The notes under the pieces: model-generated
What the model saw: the letters and a program-made list of their open reading frames with translations, nothing else
Told to the model about the DNA's origin: nothing
The model's database searches: none
Origin: Roseibium aggregatum IAM 12614
Lineage (GTDB): Bacteria; Pseudomonadota; Alphaproteobacteria; Rhizobiales; Stappiaceae
Length of the DNA: 64,000 nucleotides
Reading direction: 5' to 3'
NCBI RefSeq assembly: GCF_000168975.1
Contig: NZ_AAUW01000022.1
Coordinates: forward strand, 1 to 64,000
Program-made: the position numbers and the translations under genes
Shown here: positions 7,859 through 18,173 of the stretch, one piece after another
Layout: each line of letters begins with the position of its first letter
Numbering within the stretch: position 1 is the stretch's first letter

Positions 7859-8989
7859 TCACGTCAGCGTCAAAAACAGACCGGCTGCCAGTTTGGCCCG
7901 TTCTTCCAGGCTGTCGATCTCGATGTGTTCGTTGAGTGTGTGAAGGCCAGCGCCGCGCACGCCGATGGAATCGATGGTAGGGATGCCCATGGCGCCGGTG
8001 AAGTTACCGTCCGAACCGCCGCCTGCGCTGGCGTGGGTCAGGTCGAAGCCGATCTCGCCGGCAAGGGACCTGGTGATTTCGTAGAGTGCCAGCGTTCCGG
8101 CATCCGGCTCCCAGACAGGGCGGGTAACGCCCCGGGTCACTTCCACGATCACGTCTCCGGAGGAATCGCTCAGATCCAGCATGCGCTTGACCCCGGCATC
8201 CAGATCCTCCTGTCGCTTGGCCATGGAGAGGACTTCGGCAGCGCAGGAAGACGAGACGCAATTGACCCATTGCCCTGCGTGAATGACACCGACACTGAAG
8301 GTGCAGTCGTCCCCTGTCATGGCCTCGATTTCCAGAACCTTGCGGGCCATGGCCGCAATGGCCGAACGGCCGTCCTTCAGCGCCCAACCCGCATGGCTGG
8401 GGCGGCCGATGGTCTTGATGTTGAACCGGGCAATGGCATAGCGGCCCGTAACGCAGCCGCCATCGGGGCGGGCCGGTTCCGGCACCATCACATATTTGTT
8501 GCGCGCAGCCTCGTTCTCGATCAGGTCGCGGGTCGAAGGCGTGCCGACTTCCTCATCCGGGGTGAAGAGGACAGTGACCGGCAGCGGCGTTTCCAGCGCG
8601 GCGGCCTGGATCTGGCGCAGGGCTTCGACACTGACGTAATTTCCGCCTTTCATGTCCTGAATTCCGGGGCCATAGGCCTTGTTGTGCTCAACCCGGAACG
8701 GCAGGTCCTTCAGGGTGCCGATGGGATGCACCGTGTCGAGGTGGCCGCTGAGCAAGATGCCGGGCGTGCCCTTGTTCTTGTGCGGCAGCCTTGCCCGAAG
8801 AGAACCGCCGAAACCCATGCGTCCTGGAATGCGTTCGATCTCCGCGCCGAGCGCCGCCAGTTCATAGGCGGCAAGGTCCATCATCCGGTTGACGGCAGTT
8901 GCATCAAAGGTCGGGCTTTCGCATTCCACCCAGGTCCTGAGACCTTGCAGCATCTGCTGGGAATCGAAAGGCAATTCCTTGAAATTCAT
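7859..8989 (-). CDS. M20 family metallopeptidase (carboxypeptidase G2 / ArgE-like)
   Basis: 376 residues from ATG 8989; longer upstream extensions lack homology. Di-zinc motifs are present: SGHLDTVHP (first His/Asp), GPGIQDMKGG (bridging Asp), TPDEEVGTPSTR (catalytic Glu-Glu), a Glu in VPEPARPDGG and a terminal His in LHTLNEHIEI. The dimerisation domain is inserted near residues 180-290 (GRPSHAGWALKDGRSAI). Such enzymes remove a terminal residue from short peptides or N-acyl amino acids, usually in the cytoplasm. Last gene of the peptide-import operon; 40 bases after the second M20 gene. Confidence 0.88.
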   Translation of the reverse strand: MNFKELPFDSQQMLQGLRTWVECESPTFDATAVNRMMDLAAYELAALGAEIERIPGRMGFGGSLRARLPHKNKGTPGILLSGHLDTVHPIGTLKDLPFRVEHNKAYGPGIQDMKGGNYVSVEALRQIQAAALETPLPVTVLFTPDEEVGTPSTRDLIENEAARNKYVMVPEPARPDGGCVTGRYAIARFNIKTIGRPSHAGWALKDGRSAIAAMARKVLEIEAMTGDDCTFSVGVIHAGQWVNCVSSSCAAEVLSMAKRQEDLDAGVKRMLDLSDSSGDVIVEVTRGVTRPVWEPDAGTLALYEITRSLAGEIGFDLTHASAGGGSDGNFTGAMGIPTIDSIGVRGAGLHTLNEHIEIDSLEERAKLAAGLFLTLT

Positions 8990-9029
8990 CGTCTTGTCCT
9001 GTTCTTGACGTCGTTTGAGGCTCTGCCGT

Positions 9030-10190
9030 TCAAATGGCGAGGCGACGCTCGATGATGCGGGCATAGATGCTGGCGCCGACAGGCAAGATGGCGTCGTCCA
9101 GAACAAAGCCCGGATTGTGGACCGGGATGCCGCCCGCGTGACCAACGGTGCAATAGGCGCCTGGAACCACGTTCAACATGTCGGCGAAGTCCTCGCTGGC
9201 CGGAACCAGCGCAGACTGATCGGACACATTTTCTGCCCCGACGATATCGGCAGCAGCTTCCAGATAGGCCGCAGACAGGTCCGGATCATTGCGCAAGACA
9301 GAGAAGATCGGACGCAGGTCCGGCGTCACCTCAACGCCGTAGCTGACGGCAAAGCCGGCGCACATTTCACGGATGCGGGTGTGGATCAGCTCCTTCACAC
9401 CATCGTCGAAGTAGCGGATGGTGCCGGAAAGAACCGCCTTTTCCGGAATAACGTTATAGGCACTGCCCGAATGGATCTGGGTGACGGACAGAACCGCCGG
9501 CTGGATCGGCTCGACGTTGCGGCTGACGATGGACTGGAGGCTCTGCACCAGGGCGGTCGCGATCAGAACTGCATCCCTGGAGTGGTGGGGCGCTGCCCCG
9601 TGGCTGCCGCGTCCTTCGATGACAATGTCGAAGAATGTTGCGCCCGCCATGGCGACACCTGGCCTCAGGCCCACCTTGTTTGGAGCGGCCAGCGGGTTGT
9701 TGTGCATGCCATAGATTTCATCGCAGGGGTGCTTTTCGAACAAACCATCCACCAGCATGGCGCGGGCGCCGCCCAGCCCTTCTTCGGCGGGCTGGAAGAT
9801 GAAGACGACCTTGCCCTTGAAGTTCCGGGTTTCGCTCAGATAGCGCGCCGCGCCCAGAAGCATGGTGGTGTGACCATCATGGCCGCAGCCGTGAAACTTG
9901 CCCGGCGCCGTTGAGCTGAACGGCAGATTGGTCTGCTCATCCATGGGCAACGCATCCATGTCGGCGCGTAGTCCGATGGTCCTGCCACTGCCGCCGCTGC
10001 CTTCAAGAACGCCGACGACGCCGGTCTTGCCAAAGCCGCGGTGCACCTCGATGCCCCACTCGGCCAGACACTTTGCGACAATCTCGGAGGTGCGCTCTTC
10101 CTCGAACCCTATTTCCGGGTGAGCGTGGAAATCATGGCGCATTGCGATCAGGTCATCGGTAAAGGAGGCAATTTTGGGAAGGACGGACAT
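9030..10190 (-). CDS. M20D family amidohydrolase (hippurate hydrolase / N-acyl amino acid deacylase type)
   Basis: 386 residues. Typical M20D motifs are MRHDFHAHPEIGFEEERT near the start, FHGCGHDGHTTMLLGAARYL (metal-binding Cys/His cluster), FQPAEEGLGGARAML and YGMHNNPLAAPNKVGLRPG. The family hydrolyses amide bonds of N-acyl or N-aroyl amino acids such as hippurate and indole-acetyl amino acids. With the neighbouring importer and the other M20 enzyme it suggests uptake and trimming of short peptides or acylated amino acids. A strong hairpin separates it from the ATPase gene upstream. Confidence 0.88.
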   Translation of the reverse strand: MSVLPKIASFTDDLIAMRHDFHAHPEIGFEEERTSEIVAKCLAEWGIEVHRGFGKTGVVGVLEGSGGSGRTIGLRADMDALPMDEQTNLPFSSTAPGKFHGCGHDGHTTMLLGAARYLSETRNFKGKVVFIFQPAEEGLGGARAMLVDGLFEKHPCDEIYGMHNNPLAAPNKVGLRPGVAMAGATFFDIVIEGRGSHGAAPHHSRDAVLIATALVQSLQSIVSRNVEPIQPAVLSVTQIHSGSAYNVIPEKAVLSGTIRYFDDGVKELIHTRIREMCAGFAVSYGVEVTPDLRPIFSVLRNDPDLSAAYLEAAADIVGAENVSDQSALVPASEDFADMLNVVPGAYCTVGHAGGIPVHNPGFVLDDAILPVGASIYARIIERRLAI

Positions 10191-10232
10191 GGAGGTTTTC
10201 CTTAGAGGGAAAGGGAGAATTTTCTGGCGGGA

Positions 10233-10249
10233 GCCTGAGGGGTGTCCCC

Positions 10250-10255
<6 letters not shown>
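10233..10255 (-). promoter_or_regulatory. Intercistronic hairpin, perfect 10-bp stem with 3-nt loop
   Basis: GCCTGAGGGG, loop TGT, CCCCTCAGGC (10233-10255) overlaps the TGA stop of the double ATPase gene. No T-tract follows on the minus strand. It is therefore more likely an RNA-stability or partial-termination element between the transporter and the peptidase genes than a full terminator. Confidence 0.6.
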
Positions 10256-11917
<1,662 letters not shown>

Positions 11918-11920
11918 GGC

Positions 11921-12805
11921 TCAAGCCTCCCGTTTCTTCAGACGCGGATCCAGAAGGTCGCGGGCGGTGTCGCCGAGGAGATTGATCGACAGGATGCACA
12001 GGGACAGCATCAGGCCCGGCCAGAAGATCAGCATGGGCTTGATCTGGAAGTAGAGCCGGCCCTCGGCCATGATGTTGCCCCAGGTCGGGATTTCGGTGCT
12101 GACGCCGGCCCCCAGGAACGACAGGATCGCTTCGACGAGAATGGCCGAGGCGCAGATATAGGTCCCCTGCACGGTCAGCGGCGCGAGCGTGTTGGGCATC
12201 AGGTGCTGCCAGAGGATCTTCGGCATGGAAGAGCCGAGCGCAATTGCCGCTTCCACGTATGGCTCCTCGCGGGATGTCAGCACGACGGAACGCACGAGGC
12301 GCACCACCCGGGGGATTTCCGGAATGGTGATGGCGCAGATCACGGACCAGAGGCTCGGCCCGTTGAGCGCGACCAGAGCGATGGCCAGCAGGATCGACGG
12401 GATGGCCATGAGACTGTCCATGATCCGCATGATCACCGCATCGGCCGTGCGGAAGAACCCGGAAACAAGACCTATCACGAGACCCAGACCGACGCTGACC
12501 AGCGCTGCGCCGACACCGATGAAGAGGGACACCCGCCCGCCCATGACCACCCGCGAGAAGAGGTCGCGGCCGAAGGCGTCTGTTCCGAGCGGATAGGTCT
12601 CGCTCGGTCCCTTGAGGCGGTGCAGGGCGTCGATCGCCAGCGGATCATGGGGAATGTAAAGCGGCGCAAAAAGCGAGGCGAGAACGATGATCAGCAGCAC
12701 GACCGCGGCAATCATCGGCCCGATGCCAAGACGCATGCGCCGCGGCAGAGACAGGATGCGCAGCACCGGCTGCAGATGGGATACGGCTTGAGAAGGAGTT
12801 GTCAT
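11921..12805 (-). CDS. Dipeptide/oligopeptide ABC transporter permease, DppC-like
   Basis: 294 residues with an N-terminal membrane segment (GPMIAAVVLLIIVLASLFA) and the DppC-type sequence YPLGTDAFGRDLFSRVV. The binding-protein-dependent permease domain has the EAA-like loop EEPYVEAAIALGSS and the C-terminal ARDLLDPRL. Its ATG shares one base with the TGA of the dppB-like gene (TGATG at 12801-12807 region), implying translational coupling. Forms the heterodimeric inner-membrane channel with the DppB homologue. Confidence 0.92.
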   Translation of the reverse strand: MTTPSQAVSHLQPVLRILSLPRRMRLGIGPMIAAVVLLIIVLASLFAPLYIPHDPLAIDALHRLKGPSETYPLGTDAFGRDLFSRVVMGGRVSLFIGVGAALVSVGLGLVIGLVSGFFRTADAVIMRIMDSLMAIPSILLAIALVALNGPSLWSVICAITIPEIPRVVRLVRSVVLTSREEPYVEAAIALGSSMPKILWQHLMPNTLAPLTVQGTYICASAILVEAILSFLGAGVSTEIPTWGNIMAEGRLYFQIKPMLIFWPGLMLSLCILSINLLGDTARDLLDPRLKKREA

Positions 12806-13746
12806 CAGTACCGGATCCTCGGGTCAATCAGGCTGTAGGACACGTCGATCAGAAGATTGATGAAGACGTAGAGGGCACTGGTCAGAAGGATCATGGCCTG
12901 GATCACCGGATAATCACGCGCCAGAATGGCATCCACGGTCAGACGGCCGATGCCGGGAATGTTGAAGACACTCTCGGTCACCACAACGCCGGAAATCAGC
13001 AGCGCGAAGCCCGTTCCGATGATGGTCAGGATCGGCACGGCGGCGTTCTGCAGCGCGTGGCGGAACAGGACCACCGTTTCGCTGACGCCCTTGGCACGGG
13101 CGGTGCGCACGAAATCCTCGCCCAGCACCTCAAGCATGCTCGCCCGGGTCATGCGGGCAATCAGCGCGACATAGATGGTGGCAAGTGTCAGACACGGCAG
13201 GATCGCCTTGGACAGAAACTTGGCGAAATCCTGTGAGGGCGCCGTATAGCCCTGCACCGGCAGCCATCTGAGTTCGATGGAAAAGACCTGAATGAAGATG
13301 TAGCCGATCACGAAAACCGGCACGGAAAAGCCGAGAACCGAGAAGCTCATCACTGCGTAATCCACCCAGGTCCTGTGCCGCCAGGCGGCCAGAACGCCCA
13401 TGGGGACTGCCAGAAGAACAGAGAGGATGATGGTCAAGACCGCGATGTTGATGGTCGGCCAGATCCGGTCCGCGATCATGCTGGAAACGGAGGTGTTGGA
13501 AATCAGCGAGATGCCGAGATCGCCCTGGAACAGATGCTTGACCCAGGTGGCGAACTGAACGGGCAGCGGATCGTTCAGACCAAGGGAGGTGCGGATCTTT
13601 TCAAGCTGCGCAGGCGTTGCTGCATCACCGGCGATGATCGCCGCCGGGTCGCCCGGGGTCAGCCGCAGCAACAGAAAAACGAACACCGCGACAATGGTGA
13701 TCACCGGTATTACGGCCAGAACACGTCGAAAAATATAGCCTATCAT
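12805..13746 (-). CDS. Dipeptide/oligopeptide ABC transporter permease, DppB-like
   Basis: 313 residues. The N-terminal MIGYIFRRVLAVIPVITIVAV membrane segment and the conserved FLLLRLTPGDPA are DppB hallmarks. The EAA-type loop is VRTARAKGVSETVVLFRHAL. The end LLIDVSYSLIDPRIRY is typical. About six membrane helices are predicted by eye. It is the first permease gene after the binding-protein gene, from which it is separated by a hairpin. Confidence 0.92.
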   Translation of the reverse strand: MIGYIFRRVLAVIPVITIVAVFVFLLLRLTPGDPAAIIAGDAATPAQLEKIRTSLGLNDPLPVQFATWVKHLFQGDLGISLISNTSVSSMIADRIWPTINIAVLTIILSVLLAVPMGVLAAWRHRTWVDYAVMSFSVLGFSVPVFVIGYIFIQVFSIELRWLPVQGYTAPSQDFAKFLSKAILPCLTLATIYVALIARMTRASMLEVLGEDFVRTARAKGVSETVVLFRHALQNAAVPILTIIGTGFALLISGVVVTESVFNIPGIGRLTVDAILARDYPVIQAMILLTSALYVFINLLIDVSYSLIDPRIRY

Positions 13747-13786
13747 CGGCGTTCAAGGTCCTTTCAGGATCTTGAGGTCGGAGGAT

Positions 13787-13821
13787 CAGGCGGGCCGGAG
13801 CACAAGGCCCCGGTCCGCCTG
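13787..13821 (-). promoter_or_regulatory. Hairpin between binding-protein and permease genes
   Basis: CAGGCGGGCCGG (13787-13798) pairs with CCGGTCCGCCTG (13810-13821) over 12 positions with one mismatch and an 11-nt loop. It lies just downstream of the binding-protein stop. Such hairpins often protect the upstream mRNA so that binding protein exceeds the channel subunits; that role is inferred. Confidence 0.6.
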
Positions 13822-13838
13822 GCTGAAGATGCGTCGTG

Positions 13839-15482
13839 TCAGTCCTCTTTCTTCACGTTCCAGAAGACCGGCACCGGCGACGGGATCATATCAACCAGCT
13901 TGGTGCTGCGAGCCTGGGGCGAGAGATACTGGCCAAGCGGAATGTAATTGACCACATCCAGCGCATGGGCCTGGATCAGCTTTGCCACTGCAAGCTGCTC
14001 TTCCGGCGTTTCGGCCCTGATGAACTCCTTGCGCAGAGCTTCCAGTTCCGGATCCGTCGGCCAGCCGAACCAGGCTTCATCGCCACGGCCATTGAGCATC
14101 GGATTGATCAGCGGCGTGTTGATTTCCGGCACGCCCCAGTTGGTGAAGAACAGGTTCCAGCCGCCTTCGGAGGGTTTGGACTGGCTTGCACGGCGCGTCA
14201 CCAGGGTCTGCCAGTCCATCGGCTGCATGTCGACGTTGAAGCCGGCATTGCGCAGGGCCTGCGCCGCCACGATCGGCTGGGCAGAGATGGTCGGAACGTC
14301 CGTCGGCTGCATCAGGACGACCGTCGTGCCGTCATAGCCGCTTTCGGCAAGTGCCTTCTTCGCGCCTTCGATGTCGCCACCGTTGATCAGGGTTTCGGCG
14401 CCGGTTTCATCGGCCAGCGGTGTACCGCATCCAAAGACCGCCCCACAGACCTTGTAGTAGTCCGGATTGCCGATCAGCGTGCCCAGCACGTCCTCCTGGC
14501 TTAGGGCCATCATGGCCGCCTTGCGGACCTTCACGTTGTCGAATGGAGGATAAAGGAAGTTCATCCGGCCAATGGTCTGGTAGCCGAGCGGATCGCGCAC
14601 CTCCGCGACCACTTCATCGCTTCCCTCCAGGATCGGCAGCAGATCCACCGGCACCTGTTCCATATAGTCGATTTCACTGGACAGCAGCGCGTTGATGGAG
14701 GTCTGGCTGTCGGGCATGGTCACCCACTTGACCTTGTCGACGTTGACGACCTTGCCGCCGGCCATCCAGCTCGCAGGTTCGGAGCGCGGCACATATTCCT
14801 GGAACTTCTCGTAGGTGACGCTGACGCCGGGCTGGTACTCGGTTTCAACGAACTTGAACGGCCCGGAGCCGACGAAGCTGGAGATCGAGGTGTCCACCGG
14901 TGTTGCTGCAACACTTGCCGGCATGATGAACGGCGGCAGAGCCGACTGCTTGGCGATGGTGTCGATCAGCGGCGCATAGGGCTCTTTCAGTGTCCAGACG
15001 AGCGTCTTGTCATCCTTGGCTTCCAGGCTTTCGGTCACGTCGAAGATCAACTGGCCGCCGGAGTCCTTCTGTCCCCAACGCTTGAGGGACGCAACCGCAT
15101 CGGCAGCTGTTACCGGAGCACCATCATGGAAAAGCAGGCCGTCGCGCAGGGTGAAGGTATAGACCTTCTTGTCGTCCGAGATTTCCCAGGAGGCCATCTG
15201 CGGCTGCGGCGTGAAATTCTCGTCCACAGCCACAAGCACATCATAGATCATATAGGCGTGGTTGCGCACGATATGGGCGGTGGTGATCACCGGATCGACC
15301 ACGCGCAAGCCGGAGTGCATCACCGCGGTGATGACCTTTTCTTCCGCTTGTGCCGCTGTTCCAAGGCCCGTCCCGGCAAGTAGCGCACCTGCGATGAGAC
15401 CGCTGGCTGCCCGCTGGGTAATGCCAGACCAGACGCCTTTCAGTTTCGCCTGATCTTGAACTCTGTTTCTTACACTCAACAT
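13839..15482 (-). CDS. ABC transporter peptide-binding protein, DppA/OppA family (SBP_bac_5)
   Basis: 547 residues from ATG 15482. The frame is open further upstream, but a long signal peptide ends at GTAAQAEEK and the upstream extension has no homology. The SBP_bac_5 signature region is present as KKVYTFTLRDGLLFHDGAPV, with later landmarks VTMPDSQTSINALLSSEID and VRKAAMMALSQEDV. Periplasmic receptor for the Dpp-like importer. With the MlrC and M20 enzymes of the same operon, the ligand is likely a peptide or amide-containing compound. Confidence 0.92.
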   Translation of the reverse strand: MLSVRNRVQDQAKLKGVWSGITQRAASGLIAGALLAGTGLGTAAQAEEKVITAVMHSGLRVVDPVITTAHIVRNHAYMIYDVLVAVDENFTPQPQMASWEISDDKKVYTFTLRDGLLFHDGAPVTAADAVASLKRWGQKDSGGQLIFDVTESLEAKDDKTLVWTLKEPYAPLIDTIAKQSALPPFIMPASVAATPVDTSISSFVGSGPFKFVETEYQPGVSVTYEKFQEYVPRSEPASWMAGGKVVNVDKVKWVTMPDSQTSINALLSSEIDYMEQVPVDLLPILEGSDEVVAEVRDPLGYQTIGRMNFLYPPFDNVKVRKAAMMALSQEDVLGTLIGNPDYYKVCGAVFGCGTPLADETGAETLINGGDIEGAKKALAESGYDGTTVVLMQPTDVPTISAQPIVAAQALRNAGFNVDMQPMDWQTLVTRRASQSKPSEGGWNLFFTNWGVPEINTPLINPMLNGRGDEAWFGWPTDPELEALRKEFIRAETPEEQLAVAKLIQAHALDVVNYIPLGQYLSPQARSTKLVDMIPSPVPVFWNVKKED

Positions 15483-15609
15483 GTCTGTTCCTGTCTGGTT
15501 AGGTGATGTTTTGTGTTTTGATTTTTCCCGGCCTGTTTCCGGCCGGTTGAGTGCGGGCAAAGCACAGGACCGCAAGAGTGGCCCCGAGCACCCGGATCGG
15601 TCATTGCGC

Positions 15610-17133
15610 CTACCCCGCCGCCAGCGGCACAGGCGCACGGAAGGCTGGGCCGCATGGGGACATGCGGATGCCGTCTTTGAGGTTCTCAAACGGTAGATCG
15701 CTTGCAAGCAGCGCCATCGGTCCCGGTGATTTGCAGACCAGGATCGTTTCGGCAATAGGCGTGAAATCCGCCCGGAAATGCACCGAGCTCTTGTTGACGA
15801 GAATGGCCTGTTCCGTCGGTTCGATCCCGACGAACCGGTACATGGACTGGTCGGCAAGCTGCACCTTGCGGCTTGCGAAAACCACCCTCACCCCGCCAAT
15901 CTTCAGGCAAGCCGAAAGGCCAAGGCTCATGTGCGAGGCACCGAAGAAGGGGCCAGTTGCGGTAAATTCCCCGTCGGAGAGTTTTTCGACTGTGAAAGTG
16001 GCTGTGAAAGGCTCATCCCCGGCAACGCCCGATTTGCCGCCGAGGGTCAACGTGACATCAGCCCCCTCACCTGCGTCATGAGCTTTCTGCGCCGCCTGCG
16101 GATCGACCATCAGCCCGATGGCGGCCTTCTGTGCATCGGCCTTGACGAGGGCACGCAGAATTCCGGCGGTGTTGGAATCCCCTCCGGCTCCGGGATTGTC
16201 CTGGGTATCGGCAATGACAACAGGCTTTTCCGCACTCCGGCTCAGGGTTTGCGCCAGCGCCACGCAGGCGTCCGGCTCGTGCGCTTCGCCATTGAAGTCA
16301 GCTTCCTTCTCCAGAACTGCGGAGACAAACCCGTCAGCGGCGGCGGCTGCCGTTGCCTCGTCGTCCGCATAGACCAGAACCGACGGACAGCAATCGGCGA
16401 AATCAGCCGCCGGAAACCCCATCAGGAAGGATGCACTGAACACTTTACCCGCTTCCAGCTCGGCCAGGTCTGCATAAAGGCTCTTGGCTGGCTCAATATC
16501 GGTGCACTGCCAGGGAATCGGGATCAGGAACGGGAGCTGACGGAACGCCTTCTTGAAAGGCTTACCCCGGCTCATCAGCGCCTCAAGCTGCACCGCGGTG
16601 CGGTAGCCGGTCTCGGCCATGTCCACATGGGGGTAGGTGCGGTAAGCGACCATGACGTCGCTGGCTTCCACCATCTTGCGGGTCGTATTTCCATGAAGGT
16701 CCAGACTGGCGGCAATCGGAACGTCCGGTCCGAGCGCGGCGCGAAGACGGGCAAGGATTTCACCTTCTCCGTCATTCAGATGCTCGCACACCATCGCGCC
16801 ATGCAGATCGATATATAGTCCATCCAGCGGCCCCGCCGCCTTCAGGCGCTCGATCAGGTCGCCGAGGATCTGCTCGAAGGCGTCTTTTTCCACGTGGGCG
16901 GAGGGAATGGCAACGGCCCAAAGAAGCGGCACCAGCTCCCAACCGGCTGCCTCGGCAAACCCGGCAGCCCCCGCAACGCCGATGTTGACACCCTTGCTGC
17001 GGCTCAGGACCTCAGATCCGCGGCTGAGCGGAATGTGACCGCCACCTTCCTCGAAATGAGCGAACGTTGCTGGTGAGGGTGCGAAGGTGTTGGTTTCATG
17101 GAGAAACCCTGCAACAGCTACACGTTTAGTCAC
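15610..17133 (-). CDS. M81 family metallopeptidase (microcystinase C / MlrC homologue)
   Basis: 507 residues, start GTG 17133 (VTKRVAVAGFLHETNTF). The HETNTF near residue 13 and AYRTYPHVDMAETGYR are characteristic of MlrC_N; VIADTQDNPGAGGDSNTAGI belongs to the MlrC C-terminal domain. MlrC in sphingomonads cleaves linear microcystin peptides. Homologues next to peptide importers are widespread and mostly uncharacterised. First gene of the likely operon reading through the transporter to the M20 genes, and divergent from the IclR gene across a palindrome. Confidence 0.88.
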   Translation of the reverse strand: MTKRVAVAGFLHETNTFAPSPATFAHFEEGGGHIPLSRGSEVLSRSKGVNIGVAGAAGFAEAAGWELVPLLWAVAIPSAHVEKDAFEQILGDLIERLKAAGPLDGLYIDLHGAMVCEHLNDGEGEILARLRAALGPDVPIAASLDLHGNTTRKMVEASDVMVAYRTYPHVDMAETGYRTAVQLEALMSRGKPFKKAFRQLPFLIPIPWQCTDIEPAKSLYADLAELEAGKVFSASFLMGFPAADFADCCPSVLVYADDEATAAAAADGFVSAVLEKEADFNGEAHEPDACVALAQTLSRSAEKPVVIADTQDNPGAGGDSNTAGILRALVKADAQKAAIGLMVDPQAAQKAHDAGEGADVTLTLGGKSGVAGDEPFTATFTVEKLSDGEFTATGPFFGASHMSLGLSACLKIGGVRVVFASRKVQLADQSMYRFVGIEPTEQAILVNKSSVHFRADFTPIAETILVCKSPGPMALLASDLPFENLKDGIRMSPCGPAFRAPVPLAAG

Positions 17134-17237
17134 TTCAAACCGCCTCCGCTCTGCCCGAGATCATTTCAACCGGATCCGTGAACCACCTGACGGTGGTCTT
17201 GCGTCCCGCGCTGCGCCAAATCTTGTCTTGAACTGGA

Positions 17238-17254
17238 GTATCGCTGTGCGATAC
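17238..17254. promoter_or_regulatory. Putative IclR operator GTATCGCTGTGCGATAC
   Basis: Perfect 7-bp inverted repeat with a 3-base spacer, overlapped by a second dyad GATAC-AGTT-GTATC (17250-17263). A TATAAT box (17264-17269) follows on the plus strand. It lies in the 195-base gap between the divergent mlrC-like gene and the IclR gene, exactly where a shared operator is expected. Confidence 0.6.
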
Positions 17255-17328
17255 AGTTGTATCTATAATCATGCTAGAAGGTTTTTCAGCCTCTGGTCAA
17301 TCGTCGGACCGATTTATTTGAAGGCACC

Positions 17329-18141
17329 ATGAGCTCAAATTATTTGCGATCGATGCCCAGCATGCCGCCAAAAGACAGCGAGACTGAAAAGGATGGCCTT
17401 TTCGTTCAGTCGATTGCGCGGGCTATGGACGTTCTGTCGATCTTTCATCAGGTCGACCGACCGCTTTCCTTGCAGGAAATCAGCTCCTTGACGGGCCTTG
17501 GCCGCAGCAATGTCCAGAGGATTCTCTTCACACTCCGCTCGCTTGGCTACATCACCCGCGACCCGGATGACCGGGGCTATGTTCCAGGCCTCAGGCTGCT
17601 TGACCATTCCCTCGACTTTCTCCGGCTCAACCCGGTCGTGGTCAAGGCGACCCCGATCCTGCTCGAATTGCGCCGAGCCGTCCGGGAAAGGGTGGATCTG
17701 AGCATCTGGGACGATCTGCGACTGGTCTATGCATCCCGGCTGCAAAGCAAGCGCGAGATCCTCACATCGACCTTCATCGGCTACAGCGTTCCTGTGTTTT
17801 GCGTCTCCGGCGGATGGGCCATTCTTGCTCAGCTTGAAGAAGCCGAAGCCGACAGCATCCTGACCCGCTCGTACAGGGCGGCGTTTACGCCCAAGACCCT
17901 GACGGATCTCGGGGCTCTCAAGGAAAAGATCCGGGAAACCCGCGAAGCCGGCTACGCCACCGCGCTTGAGCAGGTTCTGCCTGGCGAAATCGCCATAGGT
18001 GCGGCCATTCTTGACCAGGCACGACGGCCGGTTGCCGCCATACACGTGGCCGGTTCCCTGTCCGAATGGACGCCCGAAGACTTCACCCGGCAATTCGCCC
18101 CGCTTCTGGTCCAGGCTGCCCGGACCATCAGCAGGGTATGA
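17329..18141 (+). CDS. IclR family transcriptional regulator
   Basis: 270 residues. The winged HTH (residues about 35-75: LSLQEISSLTGLGRSNVQRILFTLRSLGYI, given here in two overlapping parts LSLQEISSLTGLGRSN and NVQRILFTLRSLGY) is followed by the IclR effector domain with GVAI-type elements such as VLPGEIAIGAAILDQARRPV. Divergent from the mlrC/dpp/M20 operon, with a palindromic candidate operator between them. It most likely controls peptide or amide scavenging genes. The effector is unknown. Confidence 0.9.
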   Translation: MSSNYLRSMPSMPPKDSETEKDGLFVQSIARAMDVLSIFHQVDRPLSLQEISSLTGLGRSNVQRILFTLRSLGYITRDPDDRGYVPGLRLLDHSLDFLRLNPVVVKATPILLELRRAVRERVDLSIWDDLRLVYASRLQSKREILTSTFIGYSVPVFCVSGGWAILAQLEEAEADSILTRSYRAAFTPKTLTDLGALKEKIRETREAGYATALEQVLPGEIAIGAAILDQARRPVAAIHVAGSLSEWTPEDFTRQFAPLLVQAARTISRV

Positions 18142-18173
18142 GGCAGGAGCCGCTCTCCAAGCACCGACCGGCA

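Noticed and set aside
15483..15857. N-terminal extension of the peptide-binding protein
   Set aside because: It is antisense to the end of the mlrC-like gene region, has no homology, and a proper signal peptide begins at ATG 15482.
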